A stretch of 64,000 nucleotides of DNA from contig NZ_CP082269.1 in assembly GCF_019880405.1 (NCBI RefSeq), positions 186,001-250,000 of the forward strand, in the 5' to 3' direction. The position numbers and the translations under genes were made by a program. The notes below the pieces were generated by a model, which was not told the DNA's origin, did not search any database, and worked only from the letters and a program-made list of their open reading frames with translations. Origin of the DNA: Enterobacter sp. C2 (GTDB taxonomy: Bacteria > Pseudomonadota > Gammaproteobacteria > Enterobacterales > Enterobacteriaceae). This document shows positions 57,546-64,000 of the stretch, one piece after another (the first letter of the stretch is position 1; every line of letters begins with the position of its first letter).

Positions 57546-57584
57546 AAACCCCTGGATGAAAGTCCGGGGGTTTTGTTTTTTTAG
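57546..57584 (+). terminator. Terminator after rpoH
   Basis: AAACCCCTGGA, loop, TCCGGGGGTTTTG followed by TTTTTT: a GC stem with A-run and T-run, 20 bp beyond the rpoH stop. Confidence 0.9.
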
Positions 57585-57662
57585 CGCCCGCTCTGGCGAA
57601 TTTTTAGCCCCTGGCAAACACTTACAGATGCGCTATGCATGGGTATTTCTCAGGGGGACAGG

Positions 57663-58928
57663 GTGAAAAATAACGAACTAAACGAACGGCGTCTACAGGC
57701 GACGCCGCGCGGTATCGGCGTCATGTGTAACTTCTTCGCCGAAAGAGCAGAGAACGCCACGCTGTGGGACGTAGAGGGCAACGAGGTGATCGACTTCGCC
57801 GCCGGGATCGCGGTGCTGAATACCGGCCATCGCCACCCGAAAGTCGTGGCGGCAGTAGAGAAACAGCTGCACGCCTTTACCCATACGGCCTATCAGGTGG
57901 TGCCCTATGAGAGCTACGTGACGCTGGCGGAGAAGATCAACGCCCGCGTGCCGGTCGAGGGGCCGGCAAAAACCGCTTTCTTCTCTACCGGTGCGGAAGC
58001 GGTTGAGAACGCGATTAAAATCGCCCGCGCCTATACCAAACGCCCCGGCGTGATCGCTTTTGGTGGCGGCTTCCATGGCCGGACCTCAATGACGATGGCT
58101 CTGACTGGTAAAGTCGCTCCCTACAAAATGGGCTTTGGCCCTTTCCCCGGTTCGATCTTTCATGCTCAGTACCCCAATGCGGTGCACAATGTCTCAACCC
58201 AGGATGCCCTGAACAGTCTGGATCGTATCTTTAAAGCCGATATCGCCCCGGATCAGGTGGCGGCCATACTGCTGGAGCCGGTGCAGGGTGAGGGCGGCTT
58301 TGTTATTGCGCCCGATGACTTTATGCAGGGCGTGCGTAAGCTCTGCGACCAGCACGGTATTCTGCTCATCGCTGACGAGGTACAGAGCGGCTATGCCCGT
58401 ACCGGCAAGCTCTTTGCGATGGAGCACTACAGCGTCAGGCCGGATCTGATCACCATGGCGAAGAGTCTTGCGGGCGGCATGCCGCTGTCGGCGGTCTCCG
58501 GTCGTGCCGAGGTGATGGATGCCCCCGCCCCAGGGGGACTGGGTGGCACCTACGCCGGTAATCCGCTGGCAATGGCCTCTGCGCTGGCGGTGCTGGAGGT
58601 CATTGAAGAGGAGCAGCTTTGCGAGCGCTCCCGCATGCTCGGAGAGGCGCTGGTCGCGGAACTGAACAACGCCAGGGCCAGCTGCCCGTACATCGCTGAC
58701 GTGCGTGCCCTGGGTTCTATGGTCGCCGTGGAGTTTAGCGATCCGCAAACCGGCGAGCCGTCGCCTGCCTTTACCCAGAAAGTGCAGGCCCATGCGCTGG
58801 AGGCGGGCCTGCTGCTGCTCAGCTGCGGCGTTTACGGTAACGTGATCCGCTTCCTCTATCCACTTACCATCCCCGATGCGCAGTTCCGCCGGGCGCTCGA
58901 TATCATCTCCCGCTCGTTAACGCAGTAA
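57663..58928 (+). CDS. 4-aminobutyrate aminotransferase, PuuE-like
   Basis: 421-residue class III PLP aminotransferase closely resembling E. coli PuuE/GabT, which transaminate GABA to succinate semialdehyde. Motifs are the N-terminal NERRLQATPRGIGVMCNFFA, STGAEAVENAIKIARAYT, LIADEVQSGYARTGKLFAM and the PLP lysine in TMAKSLAGGMPLSAV, followed by GGLGGTYAGNPLA. Its length equals PuuE. The GTG at 57663 (MKNNELNERR) has GGGGGACAGG upstream; an ATG at 57639 is not conserved. Neither the puu nor the gab cluster surrounds it, so it is probably an isolated paralog. No E. coli K-12 gene occupies the place between rpoH and livJ. Confidence 0.88.
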   Translation: MKNNELNERRLQATPRGIGVMCNFFAERAENATLWDVEGNEVIDFAAGIAVLNTGHRHPKVVAAVEKQLHAFTHTAYQVVPYESYVTLAEKINARVPVEGPAKTAFFSTGAEAVENAIKIARAYTKRPGVIAFGGGFHGRTSMTMALTGKVAPYKMGFGPFPGSIFHAQYPNAVHNVSTQDALNSLDRIFKADIAPDQVAAILLEPVQGEGGFVIAPDDFMQGVRKLCDQHGILLIADEVQSGYARTGKLFAMEHYSVRPDLITMAKSLAGGMPLSAVSGRAEVMDAPAPGGLGGTYAGNPLAMASALAVLEVIEEEQLCERSRMLGEALVAELNNARASCPYIADVRALGSMVAVEFSDPQTGEPSPAFTQKVQAHALEAGLLLLSCGVYGNVIRFLYPLTIPDAQFRRALDIISRSLTQ

Positions 58929-58930
58929 CT

Positions 58931-58968
58931 CGCACGCCCGGCGGCAACGATCTGCCGGGCATACACGA
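58931..58968. repeat. REP element after the PuuE-like gene
   Basis: GCACGCCCGGCGGCAACG followed by ATCTGCCGGGCATACACG: REP-type inverted GCCCGGC/GCCGGGC units, 3 bp after the stop codon. Confidence 0.75.
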
Positions 58969-59125
58969 TTTACATTTCAAAATAGCTATTCCCAAAAGAT
59001 AAAAATGGGGTATGTTTTAGCAGAGTGTGCTGAAAAGGCGCGTACAGCAGACGCATATATGAAATAAAGCGCCATAAAACAACATCACAACAAACGTTAC
59101 AACCAGAACAATGGGGAATCTCAGG

Positions 59126-60226
59126 ATGAAAATGAAGGGTAAAGCGTTACTGGCAGGATGTATTGCGCTGGCGTTCAGCACCATGGCACAGGCAGACATT
59201 AAAGTGGCCGTGGTGGGCGCAATGTCCGGTCCGGTTGCGCAGTACGGCGATCAGGAGTTTACCGGTGCGGAGCAGGCCGTTGCAGACATTAATGCGAAAG
59301 GCGGTATCAAAGGCGAAAAACTGCAAATTGTAAAATATGATGACGCCTGCGACCCGAAACAGGCCGTTGCGGTGGCGAACAAAGTGATTAACGACGGCAT
59401 TAAATATGTTATCGGCCACCTTTGCTCCTCCTCTACCCAGCCAGCTTCTGATATCTACGAAGACGAAGGCATTCTGATGATCACGCCTGCGGCGACCGCG
59501 CCGGAGCTGACCGCGCGTGGTTATAAGCTGGTATTACGCACTACCGGTCTTGACTCTGACCAGGGCCCGACCGCTGCGAAATACATTCTGGAAAAGGTGA
59601 AACCGCAGCGTATCGCCATTGTTCACGACAAACAGCAGTACGGTGAAGGCCTGGCTCGCGCCGTGCAGGATAACCTGAAGAAAGGCAACGCGAACGTGGT
59701 CTTCTTTGACGGTATCACCGCCGGTGAGAAAGACTTCTCCACGCTGGTGGCGCGCCTGAAGAAAGAGAATATTGATTTTGTTTACTACGGTGGCTACCAC
59801 CCGGAGATGGGCCAGATCCTGCGCCAGGCCCGCGCTGCTGGCCTGAAAACCCAGTTTATGGGCCCGGAAGGGGTCGCGAACGTATCGCTCTCTAACATCG
59901 CCGGCGAATCCGCAGAAGGCATGCTGGTAACCAAGCCGAAGAACTACGATCAGGTTCCGGCGAACAAACCGATTGTAGATGCGATCAAAGCGAAGAAGCA
60001 GGATCCGAGCGGCGCCTTTGTGTGGACCACCTACGCCGCGCTGCAGTCGCTGCAGGCTGGCCTGAATCAGTCTGCCGATCCGGCAGAAATCGCCACCTGG
60101 CTGAAAGCCAACTCGGTAGAGACCGTAATGGGCCCGCTGACGTGGGATGAGAAGGGCGATCTGAAGGGCTTTGAGTTCGGTGTGTTTACCTGGCATGCCA
60201 ACGGTACCGCAACCGACGCAAAATGA
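59126..60226 (+). CDS. livJ: Branched-chain amino acid-binding protein LivJ
   Basis: 366-residue periplasmic binding protein for leucine, isoleucine and valine, feeding the LivHMGF ABC transporter. Signal peptide [22 protein letters not shown] (cleavage near residue 23), then the type I periplasmic binding fold with [55 protein letters not shown] and the two-cysteine pattern of LivJ/LivK. The ATG at 59126 gives MKMKGKALL; an ATG at 59111 adds five residues. It resembles E. coli LivJ more than LivK. A terminator follows. In E. coli Lrp and leucine control it. With livK destroyed downstream it is the sole binding protein at this locus. Confidence 0.97.
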   Translation: MKMKGKALLAGCIALAFSTMAQADIKVAVVGAMSGPVAQYGDQEFTGAEQAVADINAKGGIKGEKLQIVKYDDACDPKQAVAVANKVINDGIKYVIGHLCSSSTQPASDIYEDEGILMITPAATAPELTARGYKLVLRTTGLDSDQGPTAAKYILEKVKPQRIAIVHDKQQYGEGLARAVQDNLKKGNANVVFFDGITAGEKDFSTLVARLKKENIDFVYYGGYHPEMGQILRQARAAGLKTQFMGPEGVANVSLSNIAGESAEGMLVTKPKNYDQVPANKPIVDAIKAKKQDPSGAFVWTTYAALQSLQAGLNQSADPAEIATWLKANSVETVMGPLTWDEKGDLKGFEFGVFTWHANGTATDAK

Positions 60227-60252
60227 TTCAGTTATAAAATGTAGCCATCCAG

Positions 60253-60286
60253 GCCCGGTAAGCGTTAGCGCCACCGGGCTTTTTTA
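60253..60286 (+). terminator. Terminator after livJ
   Basis: GCCCGGT at 60253-60259 pairs with ACCGGGC at 60273-60279, with a central AGCGTTAGCGCC and a T-run from 60280. Its core resembles the two hairpins near 9.7 and 10.4 kb. Confidence 0.88.
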
Positions 60287-60340
60287 TTGTCTTCTCACAC
60301 GGCAGGCGTTGAATTTTTATACCGACAAGCATAAAATAAA

Positions 60341-60361
60341 TGTACGGTAAATATCCGTACA
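60341..60361 (+). promoter_or_regulatory. Palindromic operator of the toxin-antitoxin pair
   Basis: TGTACGG and CCGTACA are perfect 7-bp arms around TAAATAT, 43 bp before the antitoxin start. TATACGCTATCAT just downstream provides possible -10 sequence. This is the arrangement of DUF1778/GNAT modules, in which the antitoxin (with toxin) binds such an inverted repeat to repress the operon. Confidence 0.85.
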
Positions 60362-60404
60362 TATACGCTATCATGCTTTCACGCTGATAGCTGGAGAAGG
60401 CATT

Positions 60405-60674
60405 ATGACGGCACTAAAAAAGCAGCGTATCGATCTGCGTTTAACTGACGATGACAAAAGCATCATTGAAGAGGCTGCGGCCCTAACCAATCAGTCAGTC
60501 ACTCAGTTTATGCTCACTAGCGCAGCGGAAAGAGCCGCAGAAGTTATTGAGCAACATCGCCGGGTTATTCTGAACGACGAATCCTGGACCCGCGTCATGG
60601 AAGCGCTCGGTAACCCACCCTCACCGAATGAGAAACTTCACCGCGCGGCGAAACGTCTTCAAGACATGGAGTGA
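60405..60674 (+). CDS. DUF1778 ribbon-helix-helix antitoxin (TacA/KacA/AtaR type)
   Basis: 89-residue protein with a ribbon-helix-helix DNA-binding N-terminus (QRIDLRLTDDDKSIIEEAA, ALTNQSVTQFMLTSA) and a C-terminal toxin-binding part ending in PSPNEKLHRAAKRLQ. This is the family that neutralises GNAT toxins which acetylate aminoacyl-tRNA. GGAGAAGG lies upstream, and the toxin gene starts 3 bp after the stop. The module sits between livJ and panM, a place without it in E. coli K-12. Confidence 0.92.
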   Translation: MTALKKQRIDLRLTDDDKSIIEEAAALTNQSVTQFMLTSAAERAAEVIEQHRRVILNDESWTRVMEALGNPPSPNEKLHRAAKRLQDME

Positions 60675-60677
60675 ACC

Positions 60678-61196
60678 GTGGAAAACCTGACGATAGAGAT
60701 CCTCGCAGAGGATGCGGAGTATGACTGGCAGCAGTTCGACTGCGGGGAAACGGCCCTCAATCTCTTTTTAATCGAGCATCTCAAACGGCAGCATGCTGGA
60801 AAAATTCTGCGCGCCTATATTCTTCGAACGACAACGCCAGAGCGGCGGGTGCTAGGCTACTACACTCTGTCAGGAAGCTGCTTTGAACGTGTTGCCCTGC
60901 CGTCAAAGTCACAGCAGAAGAAAATCCCTTACAAAAACATTCCCAGCGTCACCTTAGGCCGCCTGGCCGTCGATCGCTCTCTGCAGGGAAAAGGGTGGGG
61001 CTCGGTATTGGTTTCCCATGCCATGAAGGTAGTCTATTCCGCCTCCCAGGCGGTGGGTATTCATGGTCTATTTGTTGAGGCCATAAACGAGAAAGCGCCT
61101 GCATTTTATCTCTCGCTGGGATTTATCCCGCTAACAGGAGAAAACGCGCACGCGCTTTTTTATCCGACAAAATGTATCGAAAGGCTTTTTTCATAG
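60678..61196 (+). CDS. GNAT-family toxin (TacT/KacT/AtaT type)
   Basis: 172-residue acetyltransferase toxin that would block translation by acetylating charged tRNA. It starts GTG-GAA at 60678 on close contact with the antitoxin stop. The family pattern is complete: DCGETALNLFLIEHLKRQH, LGYYTLSGSCFERVALPSK, SVTLGRLAVDRSLQGKGWGSVLV (Q-x-x-G-x-G acetyl-CoA loop) and APAFYLSLGF with the conserved tyrosine. Nothing suggests inactivation. It ends 3 bp from the convergent panM stop, so the pair is inserted flush against panM. Which amino acid-tRNA it attacks cannot be told from sequence. Confidence 0.92.
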   Translation: MENLTIEILAEDAEYDWQQFDCGETALNLFLIEHLKRQHAGKILRAYILRTTTPERRVLGYYTLSGSCFERVALPSKSQQKKIPYKNIPSVTLGRLAVDRSLQGKGWGSVLVSHAMKVVYSASQAVGIHGLFVEAINEKAPAFYLSLGFIPLTGENAHALFYPTKCIERLFS

Positions 61197-61199
61197 CCG

Positions 61200-61586
61200 C
61201 TACAGCCGCTTCTCCCAGCCGTTCTGCCGCGGACTAAAGCCCAGCGCCTGGGTAAAGGCGGCCATAACGCTGCGATCTTCGACGCCGACGTCCGCTATCC
61301 ACCAGCGGGTCACGTCTGGATTGCGCGCCATCGCCTCTTCAATCAGGTACTGCCCTACGCCACGACGACGCGTCACGTCCCGCACGCGCAGAGAATCCAG
61401 CGCCCCCTCGCTGCCGCTGAGGGTCACTCGCACCGCCGCCAGCAGTCGCTCATTAAAACGGGCGGCGTAGATCTGGTGCGTATCGTCAACGTTCAGCGAC
61501 GATGCGGAGTACTCCGGCCAAATTTTAGCTAAATCAATGCGATCCTGGTCGCTAAACGTGTCTAAACGGATGATGGTCAGTTTCAT
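61200..61586 (-). CDS. panM: PanD maturation factor PanM
   Basis: 128-residue GNAT-fold protein needed for self-cleavage of aspartate decarboxylase PanD and its coenzyme A-dependent feedback, thereby controlling beta-alanine and pantothenate synthesis. The acetyl-CoA loop is in RRRGVGQYLIEEA and the tail GFSPRQNGWEKRL is conserved with E. coli PanM (YhhK). E. coli likewise has panM between livJ and livK. It is convergent with the toxin gene. Confidence 0.93.
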   Translation of the reverse strand: MKLTIIRLDTFSDQDRIDLAKIWPEYSASSLNVDDTHQIYAARFNERLLAAVRVTLSGSEGALDSLRVRDVTRRRGVGQYLIEEAMARNPDVTRWWIADVGVEDRSVMAAFTQALGFSPRQNGWEKRL

Positions 61587-62014
61587 TCACTGCGGGTCCA
61601 AATCTCAAAAGATGACAGCAGTGTACTCAATTTCCTTAGCCAGACGCTTTCACTTTTTCGCTGTCGCGATCAGCTGAATACTTTTAACGCAGCCGCTGAA
61701 GCAGTTTTAAACATCAGGGATCGAAAAACAGGCAGTTTATTTATCTATGGAGTAGTGATTTATTCCGCTCTTTGTCCCATTATTTTATGCTGGAAGAGGC
61801 GCTTTTTTTTGTTTATCTCTGTATCAATACAGAATATTATCTCTGCTTAATAGCCTGAAAAATAGAGTATTTACTCAGGTTTTACGGTAAAAACTGCGCT
61901 AAACCATTAAGCAAGCTGGTAAAAATAGCGTTGTTTAATAAAAGTACAGAATGCTTTTTAACCATAATAAAACAAAATATATACACATCACGACGGTAAT
62001 GGGGATTTCAGGTT
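61587..62014. other. AT-rich gap upstream of the livK remnant
   Basis: 428 bp without a gene. It holds the panM promoter side (GCAGGTCCAAATC-like start) and, nearer livK, a long AT-rich stretch (61740-61985) consistent with a leader or Lrp-controlled promoter region of the former livKHMGF operon. I see no terminator, sRNA or known riboswitch. livH must be transcribed from here or from a promoter within the remnant. Confidence 0.55.
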
Positions 62015-62124
62015 ATGAAACGGAACGCGAAAACGTTGAGCGCGGGTGCGATTGCACGGATAAGGGATTTGAGTTCTGTGTCTTTGAATGGCATGCCGAT
62101 GGTTCGTCTTCGGTAGCTCAGTAA
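62015..62124 (+). pseudogene. livK: livK remnant (leucine-specific binding protein gene, internal deletion)
   Basis: ATG at 62015 opens MKRNAKTLSAGAIA, the start of a LivK signal peptide (E. coli MKRNAKTIIAG...IA). After about 14 codons the sequence jumps to the 3' end of the gene: in the frame ending with TAA at 62122-62124, bases from 62059 encode DKGFEFCVFEWHADGSSSVAQ, matching the last residues of LivJ in this same window ([20 protein letters not shown]). The two parts are in different frames, and the first runs to a stop at 62114-62116. Some 300 codons are missing, so the product cannot bind leucine. Confidence 0.9.
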
Positions 62125-62169
62125 ATCTCAATCGTCCGTTTAGCCGGGCGAGTTTAGAAAGGTTACGTT

Positions 62170-63096
62170 ATGTCCGAGCAGTTTCTCTACTTCCTGCAGC
62201 AGATGTTTAACGGCGTGACGCTGGGAAGCACCTATGCACTCATCGCCATCGGTTACACCATGGTCTACGGCATTATCGGCATGATCAACTTCGCCCACGG
62301 CGAGGTCTACATGATCGGTAGCTATGTCTCCTTTATGATCATCGCCGCCCTGATGATGATGGGCATCGACAGCAGCTGGCTGCTGGTGGCCGCCGGATTC
62401 GTTGGTGCGATTGTGATCGCCAGCGCCTATGGCTGGAGTATCGAACGGGTGGCCTATCGCCCGGTGCGTAATTCTAAACGTCTGATCGCGCTGATCTCCG
62501 CCATCGGGATGTCCATCTTCCTGCAAAACTACGTCAGTCTGACCGAAGGGTCACGTGACGTGGCGCTGCCGAGCCTGTTCAACGGTCAGTGGACTATCGG
62601 CAGCAGCGAGAACTTCGCCGCCTCGATCACCACCATGCAGCTGGTGATCTGGATCGTCACCTTCGTTGCCATGTTGGCGCTGACTCTGTTCATCCGCTAC
62701 TCCCGCATGGGCCGCGCCTGCCGCGCCTGCGCGGAAGACTTGAAGATGGCCAGCCTGCTGGGGATTAACACCGACCGCGTTATCGCGCTCACCTTCGTGA
62801 TCGGTGCGGCGATGGCCGCCGTGGCGGGCGTGCTGCTCGGCCAGTTCTACGGCGTAATTAACCCCTACATCGGCTTTATGGCCGGGATGAAGGCCTTTAC
62901 CGCCGCGGTGCTGGGTGGGATCGGCAGTATTCCTGGCGCGATGATTGGCGGCCTGATCCTCGGCGTAGCTGAATCGCTCTCCTCCGCGTATCTGAGTACC
63001 GAGTATAAAGATGTGGTGTCGTTTGCGCTGCTGATCCTGGTGCTGTTGGTGATGCCAACCGGTATCCTGGGCCGCCCGGAGGTTGAAAAAGTATGA
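62170..63096 (+). CDS. livH: Branched-chain amino acid ABC transporter permease LivH
   Basis: 308-residue inner-membrane permease with eight predicted helices, collinear with E. coli LivH ([29 protein letters not shown]). The cytosolic coupling region [19 protein letters not shown], where the ATPase docks, and the C-terminal [23 protein letters not shown] are preserved. Its stop overlaps the livM start by 4 bases (ATGA). The reading frame is intact although the livK gene just upstream is ruined. Confidence 0.97.
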   Translation: MSEQFLYFLQQMFNGVTLGSTYALIAIGYTMVYGIIGMINFAHGEVYMIGSYVSFMIIAALMMMGIDSSWLLVAAGFVGAIVIASAYGWSIERVAYRPVRNSKRLIALISAIGMSIFLQNYVSLTEGSRDVALPSLFNGQWTIGSSENFAASITTMQLVIWIVTFVAMLALTLFIRYSRMGRACRACAEDLKMASLLGINTDRVIALTFVIGAAMAAVAGVLLGQFYGVINPYIGFMAGMKAFTAAVLGGIGSIPGAMIGGLILGVAESLSSAYLSTEYKDVVSFALLILVLLVMPTGILGRPEVEKV

Positions 63097-64000
63097 AACC
63101 GATGCATTTTGCAATGGCGCTGCTCTCCGCTGCGCTCTTCTTTGTGCTGGCCGGCGTCTTTATGGGCGTCCAGCTCAGCCTCGACGGCACTAAGCTGGTG
63201 GTCGGCAGCGCGGCGGATATCCGCTGGCAGTGGGTCTTTATCGGCACCGCCGTGGTCTTTCTGTTCCAGCTTCTGCGCCCACTGATGCAAAAAGGGCTGA
63301 AGAACGTCTCCGGGCCGAAGTTTATCCTGCCCGCCATTGACGGTTCGACGGTTAAGCAGAAGCTGTTCCTCGTTGCCCTGCTGGTCGCTGCCGTGGCGTG
63401 GCCGTTTGTGGTCTCACGCGGCACGGTGGATATCGCCACCCTGACCATGATCTACATTATCCTCGGTCTCGGGCTGAACGTGGTGGTCGGCCTCTCGGGT
63501 CTGCTGGTACTGGGCTACGGCGGCTTCTACGCCATCGGGGCCTATACCTTTGCCCTGCTGAACCACTATTACGGCCTCGGCTTCTGGACCTGCCTGCCGC
63601 TGGCGGGGCTGGTGTCCGCCGCGGCGGGCTTCCTGCTGGGCTTCCCGGTGCTGCGCCTGCGCGGTGACTATCTGGCGATCGTGACCCTCGGCTTTGGTGA
63701 GATCGTGCGTATTCTGCTGCTCAACAACACCGAAGTGACCGGTGGCCCGAACGGCATCAGCCAGATCCCGAAACCGACGCTGTTTGGCCTTGAGTTTAGC
63801 CGTACCGCGCGCGAAGGGGGCTGGGATACCTTCAGCAACTTCTTCGGCGTGAAGTACGATCCCAGCGACCGGGTCGTGTTCCTCTACCTGGTGGCCCTGC
63901 TGCTGGTGGTCTTTACCCTGTTCGTCATCAACCGCCTGCTGCGCATGCCGCTGGGCCGGGCGTGGGAAGCGCTGCGTGAGGATGAGATCGCCTGCCGCTC
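63093..64000 (+). CDS. livM: Branched-chain amino acid ABC transporter permease LivM (partial)
   Basis: The gene begins with ATG at 63093 ([17 protein letters not shown]) and runs open to the window end, giving 302 codons. Conserved LivM stretches are [42 protein letters not shown] and [23 protein letters not shown]. About 120 more residues are expected downstream, by comparison with E. coli LivM of about 425 residues. LivG and LivF should follow beyond the window. Confidence 0.96.
   Translation, partial: MKPMHFAMALLSAALFFVLAGVFMGVQLSLDGTKLVVGSAADIRWQWVFIGTAVVFLFQLLRPLMQKGLKNVSGPKFILPAIDGSTVKQKLFLVALLVAAVAWPFVVSRGTVDIATLTMIYIILGLGLNVVVGLSGLLVLGYGGFYAIGAYTFALLNHYYGLGFWTCLPLAGLVSAAAGFLLGFPVLRLRGDYLAIVTLGFGEIVRILLLNNTEVTGGPNGISQIPKPTLFGLEFSRTAREGGWDTFSNFFGVKYDPSDRVVFLYLVALLLVVFTLFVINRLLRMPLGRAWEALREDEIACR

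Noticed and set aside
61740-61985. Small RNA in the AT-rich gap before the livK remnant
   Set aside because: No promoter, stable hairpin and terminator combination could be made out; it is more simply the old livK promoter and leader region.

Overview
The window is a 64 kb chromosomal segment of a member of the Enterobacteriaceae. Gene content and order follow the E. coli K-12 map in reverse, from bcsC/pdeK through gor, uspA and pitA, then zntA, ftsYEX, rpoH and the liv genes. The dat-ddc diaminopropane genes, padC, phoX and a DctPQM TRAP system, none of them at this position in K-12, point to Enterobacter or a close relative (Leclercia, Lelliottia, Kosakonia). That genus call is inference. 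No rRNA, tRNA, insertion sequence, prophage or CRISPR array was recognised.

Region 1 (1-9.7 kb): tail of the cellulose exporter bcsC, then pdeK, dctA, yhjJ, kdgK, pdeH (with a clear flagellar sigma-28 promoter) and the AsmA-like yhjG. Region 2 (9.8-19.6 kb): an orphan outer-membrane-like gene between two near-identical terminators, yhjE, yhjD, a LysR/SDR divergent pair, a YdeI-like periplasmic protein, a large HEPN-type membrane protein, treF and a CopD-like membrane protein. Region 3 (19.7-29.2 kb): conserved core gor, rlmJ, prlC, rsmJ, uspA, uspB, pitA, yhiN.

Region 4 (29.2-41.9 kb) is accessory and occupies the interval that in K-12 holds other genes between yhiN and yhhT. It contains a second lysC-type aspartokinase divergent from dat-ddc, together a plausible dedicated route from aspartate to 1,3-diaminopropane. 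It continues with two unknown AT-rich genes, a Tat-exported PhoX phosphatase with a metallophosphoesterase, a hydrolase/SDR pair, and a LysR regulator divergent from phenolic acid decarboxylase padC.

Region 5 (41.9-57.6 kb): yhhT, yhhS, dcrB, yhhQ, tusA, an inserted three-gene TRAP transporter, zntA with its ZntR operator, yhhN, yhhL (yhhM is missing), rsmD, ftsY-ftsE-ftsX and rpoH with a sigma-E promoter and DnaA boxes. Region 6 (57.6-64 kb): a PuuE-type aminotransferase, livJ, an inserted DUF1778/GNAT toxin-antitoxin pair with a palindromic operator, panM, a livK gene reduced to a 110-bp remnant, livH and the start of livM.

The most notable observations are: the aspartokinase paralog natively carries residues at positions known to desensitise E. 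coli LysC to lysine (including the equivalent of T352I); livK has been destroyed by an internal deletion, leaving LivJ as the only binding protein beside livHM; and the orphan gene at 9.8 kb is bracketed by two almost identical terminator hairpins.
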